64,000 bases of DNA, from assembly GCF_003287935.1 (NCBI RefSeq), contig NZ_CP030287.1:5597022-5661021 (forward strand), given 5' to 3'. Below, one piece after another: positions 29,517 through 39,200 of this stretch. The translations under genes were made by a program, and so were the position numbers. The stretch is from Streptomyces sp. ICC1 (GTDB taxonomy: Bacteria; Actinomycetota; Actinomycetes; Streptomycetales; Streptomycetaceae). Below the pieces are notes generated by a model. That model was given only the letters and a program-made list of their open reading frames with translations. It made no database searches and was not told where the DNA came from. Numbering within the stretch: the first letter of the stretch is position 1; the number at the start of each line of letters is the position of its first letter.

Positions 29517-29880
29517 TGCCGACACCTCCTCTGTCCGTCGGGTGTGCGGGGGTGCACGGGCAGGCTCCTCGGCCTGCTCCCTCCATCGTCCGCCCGCGGC
29601 CGGAAACCGGCCCATCGGACAGGGGCGGTCGATCGTACGGCCGATCTGTGCGAGGGGGGTTGCCCGCCGGCCCCGCGGAAAGCCGTACGGACCCGGATCA
29701 ACACGAACGGGCGGGCAACCCCCGAACGGAGGACCCCCGCGCCCCGGCGGCTTCGCGCCTTCCGCGTCCGGGGTCTGACCAGGGCTTCCCACCTCACCCC
29801 TTGATCGCTACCCTACGTGTCGGTAACGAGCCGGGGAGGTCCGCTCCGGCGGGCCGCGCGCAGGGTGGGGACACGACGAC
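29517..29880. other. Intergenic region between nickel-binding protein and molybdenum oxidoreductase genes
   Basis: No gene is supported in these 364 bp. They contain a perfect 14-bp inverted repeat (29655-29668 with 29710-29723, spaced 41 bp), listed separately. Confidence 0.6.
29655..29723. repeat. 14-bp inverted repeat upstream of the molybdenum oxidoreductase operon
   Basis: GGGGGTTGCCCGCC at 29655-29668 is perfectly repeated in inverse orientation at 29710-29723. The 41-bp spacer is itself GC-rich. It may be a regulator site pair, a looped operator or a long hairpin in the leader. Confidence 0.65.
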
Positions 29881-32142
29881 ATGACCGGGCAGAGCCACGT
29901 GCCGACCGAGGGCCACAGCCGCGCCGACGGGCCGGAAGGCCACAGTCGGCGGTCCTTCCTCACGTACCTCGTCGCGGCGCCGACGCTCGCCCTCGTCACC
30001 CGCGCCGGGGCCGACGTGCTGGCCCCGCAGCCCGCCCACGCCGTGATCCCGACGCTGCCCGCCATCGCCGACCTGCTGGACCTCGGCGACCTGTTCATCC
30101 TGGCGGGCGCCCCCACCTCCGCGCTGCTCGCGCTCGCCGTCGACGCCGACGGGACCATCCGCTTCCGGCTGCCGCGCGAGGAGGTCGGCCAGGGCCTGAC
30201 CACCGCGGTGGCGATGCTCGTCGCCGAGGAACTCGACGCGCCCCTGGCCGGCGTACGGATCGAACTCGACGACGCCCGTCCCGAGCTGCTCTTCAACCAG
30301 CTCACCGGCTCCTCCAACTCCATCCGCTCCCTCTACGGACCGGTCCGCCAGTGCGCCGCCACCGCCCGGGCCCGCCTCGTCGCGGCCGCCGCCCGGCGCT
30401 GGAGCCTGCCGGTGTCCTCCCTCACCACCGCGAACGGCGCCGTCCGCGCCCCCGACGGCCGCACCGCCGGCTACGGCTCGCTCGCCGTGGCCGCCGCGGA
30501 CCCCGCCCTGATCGTCCTCGGCGCCGCCCCCAAGCCGCCGGCGAAGCACGCGCTCGTGGGCAAGCCCACCAGCCGGATCGACGCCCGCGCCATGGTCACC
30601 GGCGCCCTGCGCTACACCCTCGACCTCGACGTGCCCGGCGCCAAGCCCTGTGTGGTGCGCCGTCCGCCGACCCTCGGCGGCAGCGTCCGCGGCGTCGCCA
30701 ACCTCACCGCGGTCAAGGCCATGCCGGGCGTGCTGCACGTGGTCACCGTCGCCACCGGCGTGGCGGTCGTCGCCGAGACCTTCGGCCAGGCCCTCGACGC
30801 CAAGGCCGCCCTCCAGGTCACCTGGGGCCCGGGGCCCGCGGACCAGCTCTCCGACGCGCAGGTCCGTACGAAGCTGCGCGCCGCCACGCCGCCGCTGCTG
30901 GTGCCGCCGCTGCTGACCCCGTACGTGGACGCCGAGTTCGACTTCGCCTTCGTCAGCCACGCCCCGATGGAGACCAACTCCGCCGTCGCGGACGTGCGCG
31001 ACGACCGCGCGGAGATCTGGTCCGGGCTCAAGTCCCCGATCGTGGCCCGCGAGACGATCGCCGCCGATCTCGGGCTGCCGCTCGACAAGGTCACCGTCCA
31101 CGTGGTCCAGGCCGGCGGCTCCTTCGGCCGCAGGCTGTTCTTCGACGCCGCCCTGGAGGCGGCCCGGATCTCCAAGGCCTGCCGCCGCCCGGTCCGCCTG
31201 ATGTGGACCCGCGTCGACGACACCCGGCACGGCCGGATGCGCCCCGCCACCCACCACAGGATCCGCGCCACCCACCTGCTCGGCGAGGTGCTCAGCTTCG
31301 AACACCGGGTCGCCGCCGCCGAGACCGACTTCCGGCACGGCCTCGGCGAGATCATCACCGCCACCGCCGCGAGCCTCCCGCTCGGCATCGGCAACGCCAC
31401 CCTCGCCCAGACGCTGTTCCTCACCACGATCAAGTCCCCGTACCACTTCGGGCTCACCACCCAGGCGCTCACCGAGGTCCCGACCGGGGTGCCCACCGGT
31501 TCCTGGCGCTCGGTGTACTCGGCGAACACCCGGGGCGCCGAGGAGATCGTGGTCGACGAGCTGGCCCGCGCGACCGGCCGGGACCCGTACCAGTTCCGCC
31601 GGACCTTCCTGAAGACGGCCGCCCAGCGCGCCGTGCTCGACAAGGCCGCCTCCGAAGGGGGCTGGGGCCGCGCGATGCCGGCCGGGTGCGCCCAGGGCAT
31701 CGCCTTCCACGAGGAGTACAAGTCCCGTACCGCCTGCCTGGTGGAGATCGACACCCGGGATCCGGAGCACATCCGCGTCACCAAGGCGGTCATCGCCGTC
31801 GACGTGGGCCTGCCCGTCAATCCGCGCGGTCTGGAGGCCCAGATGATCGGCGGCCTGACGGACGCCATCTCGACCACGCTGAGGGCCGGCCTGCACCTCG
31901 ACAAGGGCCTCCCGCTGGAGGGCAGTTACAGCCAGTTCCACTGGGCGCAGCAGCGCGACACCCCGCAGGACGTACGGGTCTTCGTGCTGCCGGCGACCGG
32001 CACCGAGCCGGGCGGCGCCGGCGAGCTGGGCCTGCCCGCCGCCGTCGGCGCGATCGCCAACGCCTACGCCCGGGCCACCGGGACCAAGCCGCGCAGCTTC
32101 CCCCTCGACTTCGACGTCGACTTCACCCCCTACCCCCGCTAG
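29881..32142 (+). CDS. Tat-exported molybdopterin-binding oxidoreductase large subunit (IorB/xanthine dehydrogenase family)
   Basis: A 753-residue aldehyde-oxidase/xanthine-dehydrogenase-family large subunit. Residues about 20-55 are a twin-arginine signal (SRRSFLTYLVAAP, then AHA-type cleavage), so it is folded with its cofactor before export. The Moco site is supported by QAGGSFGRR and by GGAGELGLPA, whose Glu715 aligns with the catalytic base. The domain order resembles isoquinoline 1-oxidoreductase beta subunits. It probably hydroxylates a small heteroaromatic or aldehyde at the cell surface; the substrate is unknown. The small Fe-S subunit follows after 15 bp. A dedicated Moco-insertion chaperone or FAD subunit is not in the neighbourhood, which suits the two-subunit, FAD-free type. 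Confidence 0.9.
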   Translation: MTGQSHVPTEGHSRADGPEGHSRRSFLTYLVAAPTLALVTRAGADVLAPQPAHAVIPTLPAIADLLDLGDLFILAGAPTSALLALAVDADGTIRFRLPREEVGQGLTTAVAMLVAEELDAPLAGVRIELDDARPELLFNQLTGSSNSIRSLYGPVRQCAATARARLVAAAARRWSLPVSSLTTANGAVRAPDGRTAGYGSLAVAAADPALIVLGAAPKPPAKHALVGKPTSRIDARAMVTGALRYTLDLDVPGAKPCVVRRPPTLGGSVRGVANLTAVKAMPGVLHVVTVATGVAVVAETFGQALDAKAALQVTWGPGPADQLSDAQVRTKLRAATPPLLVPPLLTPYVDAEFDFAFVSHAPMETNSAVADVRDDRAEIWSGLKSPIVARETIAADLGLPLDKVTVHVVQAGGSFGRRLFFDAALEAARISKACRRPVRLMWTRVDDTRHGRMRPATHHRIRATHLLGEVLSFEHRVAAAETDFRHGLGEIITATAASLPLGIGNATLAQTLFLTTIKSPYHFGLTTQALTEVPTGVPTGSWRSVYSANTRGAEEIVVDELARATGRDPYQFRRTFLKTAAQRAVLDKAASEGGWGRAMPAGCAQGIAFHEEYKSRTACLVEIDTRDPEHIRVTKAVIAVDVGLPVNPRGLEAQMIGGLTDAISTTLRAGLHLDKGLPLEGSYSQFHWAQQRDTPQDVRVFVLPATGTEPGGAGELGLPAAVGAIANAYARATGTKPRSFPLDFDVDFTPYPR

Positions 32143-32157
32143 TCCAGGAGCCGAGCC

Positions 32158-32613
32158 GTGCCCTCGCACACCTTCACCGTCAACGGGCAGAGCGTCACCG
32201 TGGACGCGCCCGACGATCTGCCCCTGCTGTGGGTGCTGCGCGACATGCTCGGCGTGCGCGGCCCCAAATACGGCTGCGGCGTGGACGTCTGCAAGGCCTG
32301 CACCAGCCACCTCGACGGTGCGGACGTCCGCCCCTGCGTGGTGCCGGTCTCCGCCTGCGCGGGGAAGTCGGTCACCACGATCGAGGGACTGGCGGACGGC
32401 GACGAGCTGCACCCCGTGCAGGAGGCCTGGCTCGAACAGGACGTCGCCCAGTGCGGTTTCTGCCAGCCCGGCCAGATCATGGCGGCCGTGGCCCTGCTGA
32501 AGCGGACGGCCACGCCCACGGACGAGGACATCGACGCGATCGCCAACATCTGCCGCTGCGGCACCTACTTCCGCATCCGGGAGGCGATCCGCAGCGCGGC
32601 CGCGAAGATGTAG
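32158..32613 (+). CDS. (2Fe-2S) small subunit of the molybdenum oxidoreductase
   Basis: A 151-residue protein starting at GTG 32158, with a CAGGAGCCGAGCC leader overlapping the intergenic gap. It has the two iron-sulfur domains of the family: plant-ferredoxin type with Cys40, Cys45, Cys48 and Cys60, and the helical second domain with Cys99, Cys102, Cys132 and Cys134 (CGFCQPGQ and CRCG). It carries electrons from the Moco subunit to an external acceptor. It has no signal peptide of its own, so it probably hitchhikes through the Tat pathway with the large subunit. It ends 67 bp before the permease gene, with which it need not be cotranscribed. Confidence 0.92.
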   Translation: MPSHTFTVNGQSVTVDAPDDLPLLWVLRDMLGVRGPKYGCGVDVCKACTSHLDGADVRPCVVPVSACAGKSVTTIEGLADGDELHPVQEAWLEQDVAQCGFCQPGQIMAAVALLKRTATPTDEDIDAIANICRCGTYFRIREAIRSAAAKM

Positions 32614-32647
32614 CCGGTTCACCCCGTGACACAGGCCCGATAAAGGA

Positions 32648-32684
32648 CAAAACAATACAGTTTTGGCTGATCATGCCTGAATGA
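32648..32684 (+). promoter_or_regulatory. AT-rich hairpin and overlapping mini-ORF before the KimA-like gene
   Basis: CAAAAC at 32648-32653 is perfectly inverted at 32660-32665 (GTTTTG) in an unusually AT-rich patch. Just after it, ATG CCT GAA TGA (32673-32684) reads as a three-codon peptide whose stop overlaps the start ATG of the transporter. No Shine-Dalgarno is visible, so the start may be reached by reinitiation, by a leaderless start or through the structured leader. Confidence 0.5.
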
Positions 32685-34636
32685 GGCGTATCAATGCGAA
32701 ACGCGTGCTGGTCGGCGAACCGCTCGACACCGCACGCCTGGGCGAGACCCTGCTGCCCAAACGGCTGGCGCTCCCGATCTTCTGCAGCGACCCGCTCTCC
32801 TCCGTGGCCTACGCCACGGAGGAGATCCTGCTGATCCTCGCCCTCGGCGGCGTCGCGCTGCTCCACCTCACCTGGTACGCGGCCGCCGCCATCTGCTTCC
32901 TGCTGGTCGTCGTCGTCGCCTCCTACCGGCAGACCTGCCACGCCTACCCGGGCGGCGGCGGCGCGTACATCGTCAGCTCCAAGAACCTCGGCGAGACCGC
33001 CGCCCTCACCGCCGCGAGCGCCCTGCTCGTCGACTACGTCATGACGGTCGCCGTCTCCGTGGTCTCCGGCGTCTCCGCCATCACCTCCGCCATCCCCTCC
33101 CTCACCGACCACGAAGTCGTCCTGTCAGTGGGATTCGTGGTCCTGCTGACCCTGATGAACCTGCGCGGCGTCCGGGAGTCGGGACGGGTCTTCGCCATCC
33201 CCACCTACGGCTTCGTGCTCGTCATCTACGTCATGTTCGGCGTGGCCGCCTACCGCCTCGCGACCGGCGACACCATCCGCGCCGAGTCCGCCGAACTGCC
33301 GATCCACGCGGAGGGCAACTACGTCGGCCTCGCCGTGGTACTGCTCGCCCTGCGGGCCTTCGCCTCCGGCTGTACCGCGCTGACGGGCGTCGAGGCGATC
33401 AGCAACGGCGTCCCCGCCTTCCAGAAGCCCAAGAGCAAGAACGCGGCGACCACGCTCGCCGCGATGGGCGCGCTCGCCGTCACCATGTTCGCCGGGATCA
33501 CCGTCCTCGCCATGGCCTACAAGGTGCACGTGGCGGCGGACCCGACCGAGCTGGGACTGGCTCCGGGAACCCCGATGTCCACCGCGCTCGCGCAGATCGG
33601 CCGCGCCACCTTCGGCGACTGGCACGTCATGTTCTACCTGCTCCAGGCCGTCACGGCGGGCGTGCTCGTCCTCGCCGCGAACACCGCCTTCAACGGCTTC
33701 CCGATGCTCGCCTCGATCCTGGCCAAGGACCGGTACGTGCCCCGCCAGCTCTACAACCGGGGCGACCGGCTCGTCTACTCCAACGGCGTCGTCCTGCTGG
33801 CCTTCGCCGCCATCGCCCTCATCATCGCCTTCGACGCCCAGCTGACCCGCCTCATCCAGCTCTACATCATCGGCGTCTTCGTCTCCTTCACCCTCTCCCA
33901 GGCAGGCATGGTCCGGCACTGGAAGCAGGAACTGGCCTCGCCCGACACCCGGCAGGAGGAGCGGATCCACATCCACCGCCGGCGCGCCATCAACGCCGTC
34001 GGCGCCGTGATGACCTCCGTGGTCCTGATCATCGTCCTGCTCACCAAGTTCACCCACGGCGCCTGGCTCGTGGTCATCGCCATGCCGCTGCTCTTCCTCG
34101 GCATGAAGGGCGTGCGCCGCCACTACGACACCGTGGCGCGGGAGGTCGCCGTCGCCCCCGGGGTCAAACCGCGCAAGCCAGCACGCCACCACGTCGTCGT
34201 CCTCGTCGCCGCGGTCCACGCGCCGACGCTCAAGGCCCTCGGCTTCGCGATGGGGCTGCGGCCCGACACCCTGACGGCCGTCTCCGTCGCCGCCGACGAG
34301 GAGGACGCGGACCGGCTGCGGCAGGCCTGGGCGGAGCACGACCCGGGGATCCCGCTCAAGGTGCTGCACTCCCCGTACCGGGAAGTCGTCGGGCCGGTGC
34401 TCGCCTACGTGCAGGAGCAGGCGGCCGACGAGGGGACGGACATGCTGTCGGTGGTGATCCCGGAGTACGTGGTCGGGCACTGGTGGGAGCAGCCCCTGCA
34501 CAACCAGAACGCGCTGCGGCTCAAGGCCCGGCTGCTGTTCACCCCCGGGGTCGCGGTCATCGACGTGCCGTATCTCCTGGAGTCCGCGAAGTCCGCTGCG
34601 CCGGAGGCACCGGAGGCGGAGCGGGCGTGGGGGTGA
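32681..34636 (+). CDS. KimA-like APC-superfamily potassium importer
   Basis: A 651-residue permease with about 12 transmembrane segments. The N-terminal half closely follows Bacillus KimA (formerly YdaO) in order and wording: VGEPLDT, then DPLSSVAYATEEILLILAL, SYRQTCHAYPGGGGAYIVSSKNLGE-type, ASGCTALTGVEAISNG and AANTAFNGFP. The C-terminal 150 residues form the soluble domain found in that family. KimA is a high-affinity K+:H+ importer inhibited by c-di-AMP; that control is family knowledge, and no c-di-AMP riboswitch fits the 67-bp gap upstream. The ATG lacks a ribosome-binding site and overlaps a mini-ORF stop. The 3' end overlaps the convergent PucR-type gene by 80 bp. Confidence 0.88.
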   Translation: MRRINAKRVLVGEPLDTARLGETLLPKRLALPIFCSDPLSSVAYATEEILLILALGGVALLHLTWYAAAAICFLLVVVVASYRQTCHAYPGGGGAYIVSSKNLGETAALTAASALLVDYVMTVAVSVVSGVSAITSAIPSLTDHEVVLSVGFVVLLTLMNLRGVRESGRVFAIPTYGFVLVIYVMFGVAAYRLATGDTIRAESAELPIHAEGNYVGLAVVLLALRAFASGCTALTGVEAISNGVPAFQKPKSKNAATTLAAMGALAVTMFAGITVLAMAYKVHVAADPTELGLAPGTPMSTALAQIGRATFGDWHVMFYLLQAVTAGVLVLAANTAFNGFPMLASILAKDRYVPRQLYNRGDRLVYSNGVVLLAFAAIALIIAFDAQLTRLIQLYIIGVFVSFTLSQAGMVRHWKQELASPDTRQEERIHIHRRRAINAVGAVMTSVVLIIVLLTKFTHGAWLVVIAMPLLFLGMKGVRRHYDTVAREVAVAPGVKPRKPARHHVVVLVAAVHAPTLKALGFAMGLRPDTLTAVSVAADEEDADRLRQAWAEHDPGIPLKVLHSPYREVVGPVLAYVQEQAADEGTDMLSVVIPEYVVGHWWEQPLHNQNALRLKARLLFTPGVAVIDVPYLLESAKSAAPEAPEAERAWG

Positions 34637-35798
34637 CCGGGTGCCGGCTGACCGGGCGCTGGGTGACCGCCGTGTGGGCCAGCGCCAGTTCCACCACGTG
34701 AGACGGATCGGACAGGGAGCGGCCCGTGAGCTGCTCCAGGCGGCGCAGCCGGTTCGAGACGGTGTTGCGGTGGCAGTACAGCCGCTGCGCCGCGTACGTC
34801 GTCGAGCCCTGGCAGGCCAGCCAGGTCCCCAGGGTGTTCAGCAGCACCCGGCGGTCCTGCGGCGCCAGCGCCAGGACCGGACCCAGCACCACCCGGCGCA
34901 GCCGGTCCGCCAGTTCGGACTCGGCCGCGACCAGGGCCGCCGGGAGCCGCTCGTCCAGCAGGACGGTACCGGGGCCCTCGCCGGCGGGAGCCGCGCGCAG
35001 CGCGAGGACGGCCAGCCGGCGGGCGGCCGCCAGCTCGCCCGGCGCCGCCACCACCGGGCTCACCCCGGCGCGCACGCCGAGCGGGGCGAGCGCCTCCCGT
35101 ACGGACTCCAGCGGGAGGTGGCCCAGGTCCACGAGCCCGGTCTCCCCATCGGCGCGGACCCGCCACAGCACCCGCGGAAGGCCGGCGGCGGGGTGCGCGT
35201 CCGCGCTCTCGCCGGGGCCGAGGACCACGACCGCGAAACGGCCGGGCTCCGCCAGCCCGAGCCGGTGCGCCGACTCCGCGGCCGTCTCCGGCGGAGCGGT
35301 GCCGTCGAAGAGGGTGTCGAGCAGGGAAGCCCGCAGCTCCCGCTCGCGCTCGCCGCGCCCGGTCTCGGCCCGGCGGTACGAGCCGGCCGCCGCGTCCGCC
35401 AGCCGGTCCACCACCTCCCACAGCGCGGGCGCCGCCGGCAGCAGCCGGGGCAGCGCCGCCGGGTCGTGCGCGGCCACGGCCTCGGTCAGGGTCTGCCACA
35501 CCAGCCGGCCGCCGAGCCGGTACACGCGCAGCAGGGATTCGAGCGGCAGCCCCTGCCCCGCGCGGAGCGCGCCGTCGGCCCGGGCGTCGGCGAGATCGGG
35601 CGCGAGCCCGCGGGAGCCGCGGGCCAGGCCCTCGACGGCCTGGCGCAGGACGTGATGGATCCGGTCGCGCAGTTCGGCCCGCCCGAGCAGGGCGGCGTAG
35701 GCGGGTTCCTCGGTCGGCATCCGGTCGGCGAGCCGCTGCGCCGCGACGGCGACGCGGCGGTCCAGGTCCTCGCGTAACTCCTCGATGATCCGCTCCAT
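34557..35798 (-). CDS. PucR-family transcriptional regulator with a TTA codon at position 8
   Basis: A 413-residue regulator with an N-terminal helical sensor part (about 1-170, VLRQAVEGLARGSRGLAPDLA), a GGDEF-like/linker region (about 190-300) and a C-terminal PucR helix-turn-helix (about 315-385): LLNTLGTWLACQGSTTYAAQRLYCHRNTVSNRLRRLEQL. It resembles purine-catabolism regulators and ligand-sensing activators. The start ATG at 35798 has no good ribosome-binding site. The eighth codon is TTA (35775-35777, in IIEELRED), an early bldA gate in Streptomyces. Its 5' end is overlapped in another frame by the small gene described next. The 3' end overlaps the KimA-like gene. The signal is unknown. 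Confidence 0.85.
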   Translation of the reverse strand: MERIIEELREDLDRRVAVAAQRLADRMPTEEPAYAALLGRAELRDRIHHVLRQAVEGLARGSRGLAPDLADARADGALRAGQGLPLESLLRVYRLGGRLVWQTLTEAVAAHDPAALPRLLPAAPALWEVVDRLADAAAGSYRRAETGRGERERELRASLLDTLFDGTAPPETAAESAHRLGLAEPGRFAVVVLGPGESADAHPAAGLPRVLWRVRADGETGLVDLGHLPLESVREALAPLGVRAGVSPVVAAPGELAAARRLAVLALRAAPAGEGPGTVLLDERLPAALVAAESELADRLRRVVLGPVLALAPQDRRVLLNTLGTWLACQGSTTYAAQRLYCHRNTVSNRLRRLEQLTGRSLSDPSHVVELALAHTAVTQRPVSRHPVTPTPAPPPVPPAQRTSRTPGDTARR

Positions 35799-35992
35799 GA
35801 CGGGCAGGGTGGCACCACGATGTCCTGGTCCGATACGTGGTTGTCGTTCGGCTTGTCCGACGGCTTGCCGAGCGGCTTGACCTCCGCGCCCGACGCTTGA
35901 TCGCCCAACGGCTTGACGTCGACATCCGAGACGTGGTTGTCGAGCGGTCTGATGTCGCCATCGGTCGGCAGGATGTTCTCGTTCGTCGTCAT
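35486..35992 (-). CDS. Small acidic repeat protein ('sigma-like' type), overlapping the PucR gene
   Basis: The ATG at 35992 is preceded by AGGAGA six bases away, a strong start. The first 55-60 residues (down to about 35815) are low-complexity with a repeated unit (DNHVSD twice, VKPLGxxxxG twice) and look like the short Streptomyces proteins annotated as sigma-like. The same frame has no stop until 35486, so it would overlap the PucR gene by about 310 bases and end with a Ser/Arg/Pro-rich tail that has the composition of an out-of-frame reading. I therefore trust the start and the first 60 codons, not the C-terminus. Either a stop was lost, or the real PucR start lies further downstream, or this is sequence error. 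Function unknown. Confidence 0.5.
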   Translation of the reverse strand: MTTNENILPTDGDIRPLDNHVSDVDVKPLGDQASGAEVKPLGKPSDKPNDNHVSDQDIVVPPCPSWSGSSRSYARTWTAASPSRRSGSPTGCRPRNPPTPPCSGGPNCATGSITSCARPSRAWPAAPAGSRPISPTPGPTARSARGRGCRSNPCCACTGSAAGWCGRP

Positions 35993-36133
35993 CGGATCTC
36001 CTGATGGGTGGGTCGGGCCCGCTCGGCGATTCCCCCGAGGACCGCCGAACGGGTGGTCCTTCAGCCGACCCGGGTGCCCCCCGACACGTCGAGTCGATGA
36101 ACCCCATCCTGTCGGACCGCGATAAACGAACGA

Positions 36134-36148
36134 TGAACGTCTCGTTCA
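36134..36148. promoter_or_regulatory. Palindrome TGAACG-TCT-CGTTCA, possible operator
   Basis: A perfect 6-3-6 inverted repeat in the 227-bp gap upstream of the small gene at 35992 and downstream of the AfsR-like gene. It has the size of a TetR/GntR-type operator; no cognate regulator can be named. Confidence 0.45.
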
Positions 36149-36219
36149 GCGCCCCGCGCAGGCCCGAACGGACCCCGGGCAGCCCCAACCGGACCCCGGG
36201 CAGCCCCGTACGGACCCGC

Positions 36220-39200
36220 TCAGGCGGCGATCTCCGCCGCCAACAGCGCCCGCACCTCGGCCAGTTCCGGAGACTTGAGCTGCGTGAACACCACCTCGGC
36301 GTCCCGCCAGCACACCCGGGCCCGGTCCCGCTGCCCCAACTGCCGCAGCGCCCGGCCCAGCACGGTCAGGACCGTGGCCCGGCGCCACTCGCCGCCGATG
36401 CCCCGCAGCGCGATGGCCTGCTCCGCGTGCGAGGCGGCCAGCGTCGGCCGGCGCGCGGCCAGGTGGACCTTGGCCAGCCGGAAGTGCGTCACGCCCTCCC
36501 ACAGGGGCTGCCGGTTCTCGTGGAACAGCGAGAGCGCCTTGCTGAGCTGCGAGTGCGCCTCGGAGAGCCGGTCCGCCTTGGTGAGGGCGATGCCCAGCGC
36601 GTAGCGGCCGTTGGCCAGGCGCAGGGTGAGCCCCATCCGGTCGTAGATGGCGATGCCCTGCTGCGCCAGCTCTATGGCGCTGGACAGCCGGCCCTGCTCC
36701 ACGTGGATGCGGGAGAGGTTGCACAGGGCGCTGGCCTCGCCGACGTAGTTGGCGTCGGCCCGGAAGTTCGAGATGGCCTCCAGCAGGTACCGCTCGCCGT
36801 CGCCGTAGCGGCCCTCGTAGATGGCGATGATGCCCCGGTCGTTGGGCGCCCAGCAGCTGGGCAGCAGGTCCCCGGCGGTACGGGCGAGCACCATGGCCCG
36901 GCTGGCCTCGGCATCGGCCTCGGCGAAGCGGCCCGCGACCAGGTGGGTGTTGGTGAGGGTGGTGCGGGCGCGCCCCTCGGCGTACGGGTCCCGCGCGGCC
37001 TCCGCGGCGTCGCGCAGCGCGATGGCGGCGGACTCGTACTGCTTGGAGTTGGCGCCCGACTCGGCGAGGTCCTTGGCCGCCCACAGCAGGTCCACGGCCC
37101 GGCGCAGCAGGTCGTGGCGCCCGGTCGTGCGTACGGCGGCCTGCCGCACGCACGCGAGCAGCGGGTCGGCCTCCGCGTACAGCCAGTCCTGGGCGGAGCG
37201 CGGCTCGGTGAAGACCAGCCCGGGGTGGCGGGTGGCGGAGAGGTGGGCGATCAGCCGGTCGCCGGGCCGCTCCAGGCCGTAGACCCCGGCGGCGGTGGCG
37301 AGGTAGAAGTCGAGCAGCCGGTCGAGGGCCGCGTCGCGCTCGCTGGGCGGCTGCTCGTCGCGCTCGGCGCAGGCACGCGCGTAGAGGCGTACGAGGTCGT
37401 GGAAGCGGTAGCGGCCGGGCGCGGCCGATTCGAGGAGGGAGCAGTCGACCAGGGCCTCCAGGAGGTCCTCGGTGGCGTGCTCCGGGTGGTCCAGTACGGC
37501 GGCTGCCGCGGCGAGCGAGATGTCCGGCCCGTCGGCGAGGCCGAGGAGGCGGAAGGCGCGCTGCTGCTGGGGTTCGAGCTGGCCGTAGCCGAGCTCGAAG
37601 GTGGCCTTGACGGCGAGGTCGCCGGCCTGGAGCTCGTCCAGGCGGCGGCGCTCGTCGGCGAGCTTGGCGGCGAGGACGGAGACGGTCCAGGTGCGGCGGG
37701 CGGCGAGCCGCGAGGCGGCGATGCGGATGGCGAGCGGCAGGAACCCGCAGGCGCCGACCACGTCGAGCGCGGCCTGGCGCTCCGCGCCGACCCGCTCGGC
37801 GCCGACGATCCGGGTGAACAGCTGCAGGGCCTCCTCGGGGCTCATCACGTCGAGGTCGACGAGGTGCGCCCCGGCGAGGCCCGCCATGCGGACCCGGCTG
37901 GTGACGAGGGCGGCGCAGCCCGCGGTGCCCGGGAGCAGCGGGCGGACCTGGGCGGCGTCGCGGGCGTTGTCGAGGAGGACGAGGACGCGGCGGCCGTCGA
38001 GGGTCGAGCGGTAGAGCGCGGCCCGTTCGGCGGGGGAGTCGGGGATCGAGGCGTCGGGGGTGCCGAGCGCGCGCAGGAAGGAGCCGAGGACGGCCTCGGG
38101 CTCGGCGGGGCGGGCCTCGGTGCCCTGGAGGTCGACGTAGAGCTGCCCGTCGGGGAAGTGCGGGCGGGCGGCGTGGGCGACGTGCACGGCGAGGGTGGTC
38201 TTGCCGACGCCGCCGATGCCGGCGAGCGCGGAGACGGCCATGACCTGGCCCTCGGCGCCGGCGAGGATCGCACCGAGTTCACCGACGAAGCTGGCGCGGC
38301 CCGTGAAGTCGGAGACGGTGGCTGGCAATTGGGCGGGCCTCACGTGGACGGGCGCGGCGGCCGGCGCCGGGTCTTCGGCGCGGGCGAGTTCGGCGTCGGC
38401 GCGCAGGATCCGCTGCTGGAGCTCGGCGAGTTCGGGGCGCGGGTCGACTCCGAGTTCGTCGGCGAGGAGCCGGCGGGTGTCGGCGTAGACGGCGAGGGCC
38501 TCGGCCTGGCGCCCGCTGCGGTAGAGGGCGAGCATCAGCAGCTCGCGCAGCCGCTCGCGCAGGGGGTGCGCGGCGGTGAGGGCGGTGAGCTCGGAGACGG
38601 CCTCGGCGTGGTGGCCGAGCTCCAGGTCGAGGTCGAGGCGGGTCTCCAGCAGTTGGAGGCGCCACTCGGCGAGCCGGGTGCGCTCGGTGTCGGCGTGCGG
38701 TCCGGGTACGCCGGCCAGCGGCTCGCCGTCCCACAGGTTCAGGGCGCGGGCCAGCAGCGTACGGGCGAGGGCGCGGTCGCCCTTCTCGGTGCGCGCGTTC
38801 TCGGCGTCGGCGGCGAGGGTGCGGGCGATGCCGAGGTCGAGGGCCTCGGGGTGGGGCAGGCGGATCGCGTAGCCGCCGGACTCGCTGACGAGGAGCCCGG
38901 GGGCGAGGATCTTGCGCAGGCGGGAGGCGTACGTACGGATGGTCGCGAGGGCCTGCTGCGGCGGGTCTTCGCCCCAGATGGAGTCGATGAGCTCGGGCGC
39001 GGTGGCGGTGCGGCCGTCGCGGAGCAGGAGCACGGCGAGCAGGGCGCGCTGCTGCGGGGTTCCGGAGGGCAGCGACTCGGCGCCGCGCCAGGCGCGGATG
39101 GGGCCGAGGACGGCGAAGCGGTTGCCGCCGGCGGTCCCGTTCTCGACCACTCCGGCACCGGCTCTGGCACTGGCGCGGGCGTGGGCGCTGGCAGCGGCGC

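Noticed and set aside
29794..32655. 953-codon minus frame and 955-codon plus frame over the molybdenum enzyme
   Set aside because: The frame with Tat signal and Moco motifs at 29881-32142 is the gene; the others are shadows.
32614..32680. c-di-AMP (ydaO-type) riboswitch before the KimA-like gene
   Set aside because: Only 67 bases separate the stop and start codons, far too short for the known aptamer, and no matching helices are visible.
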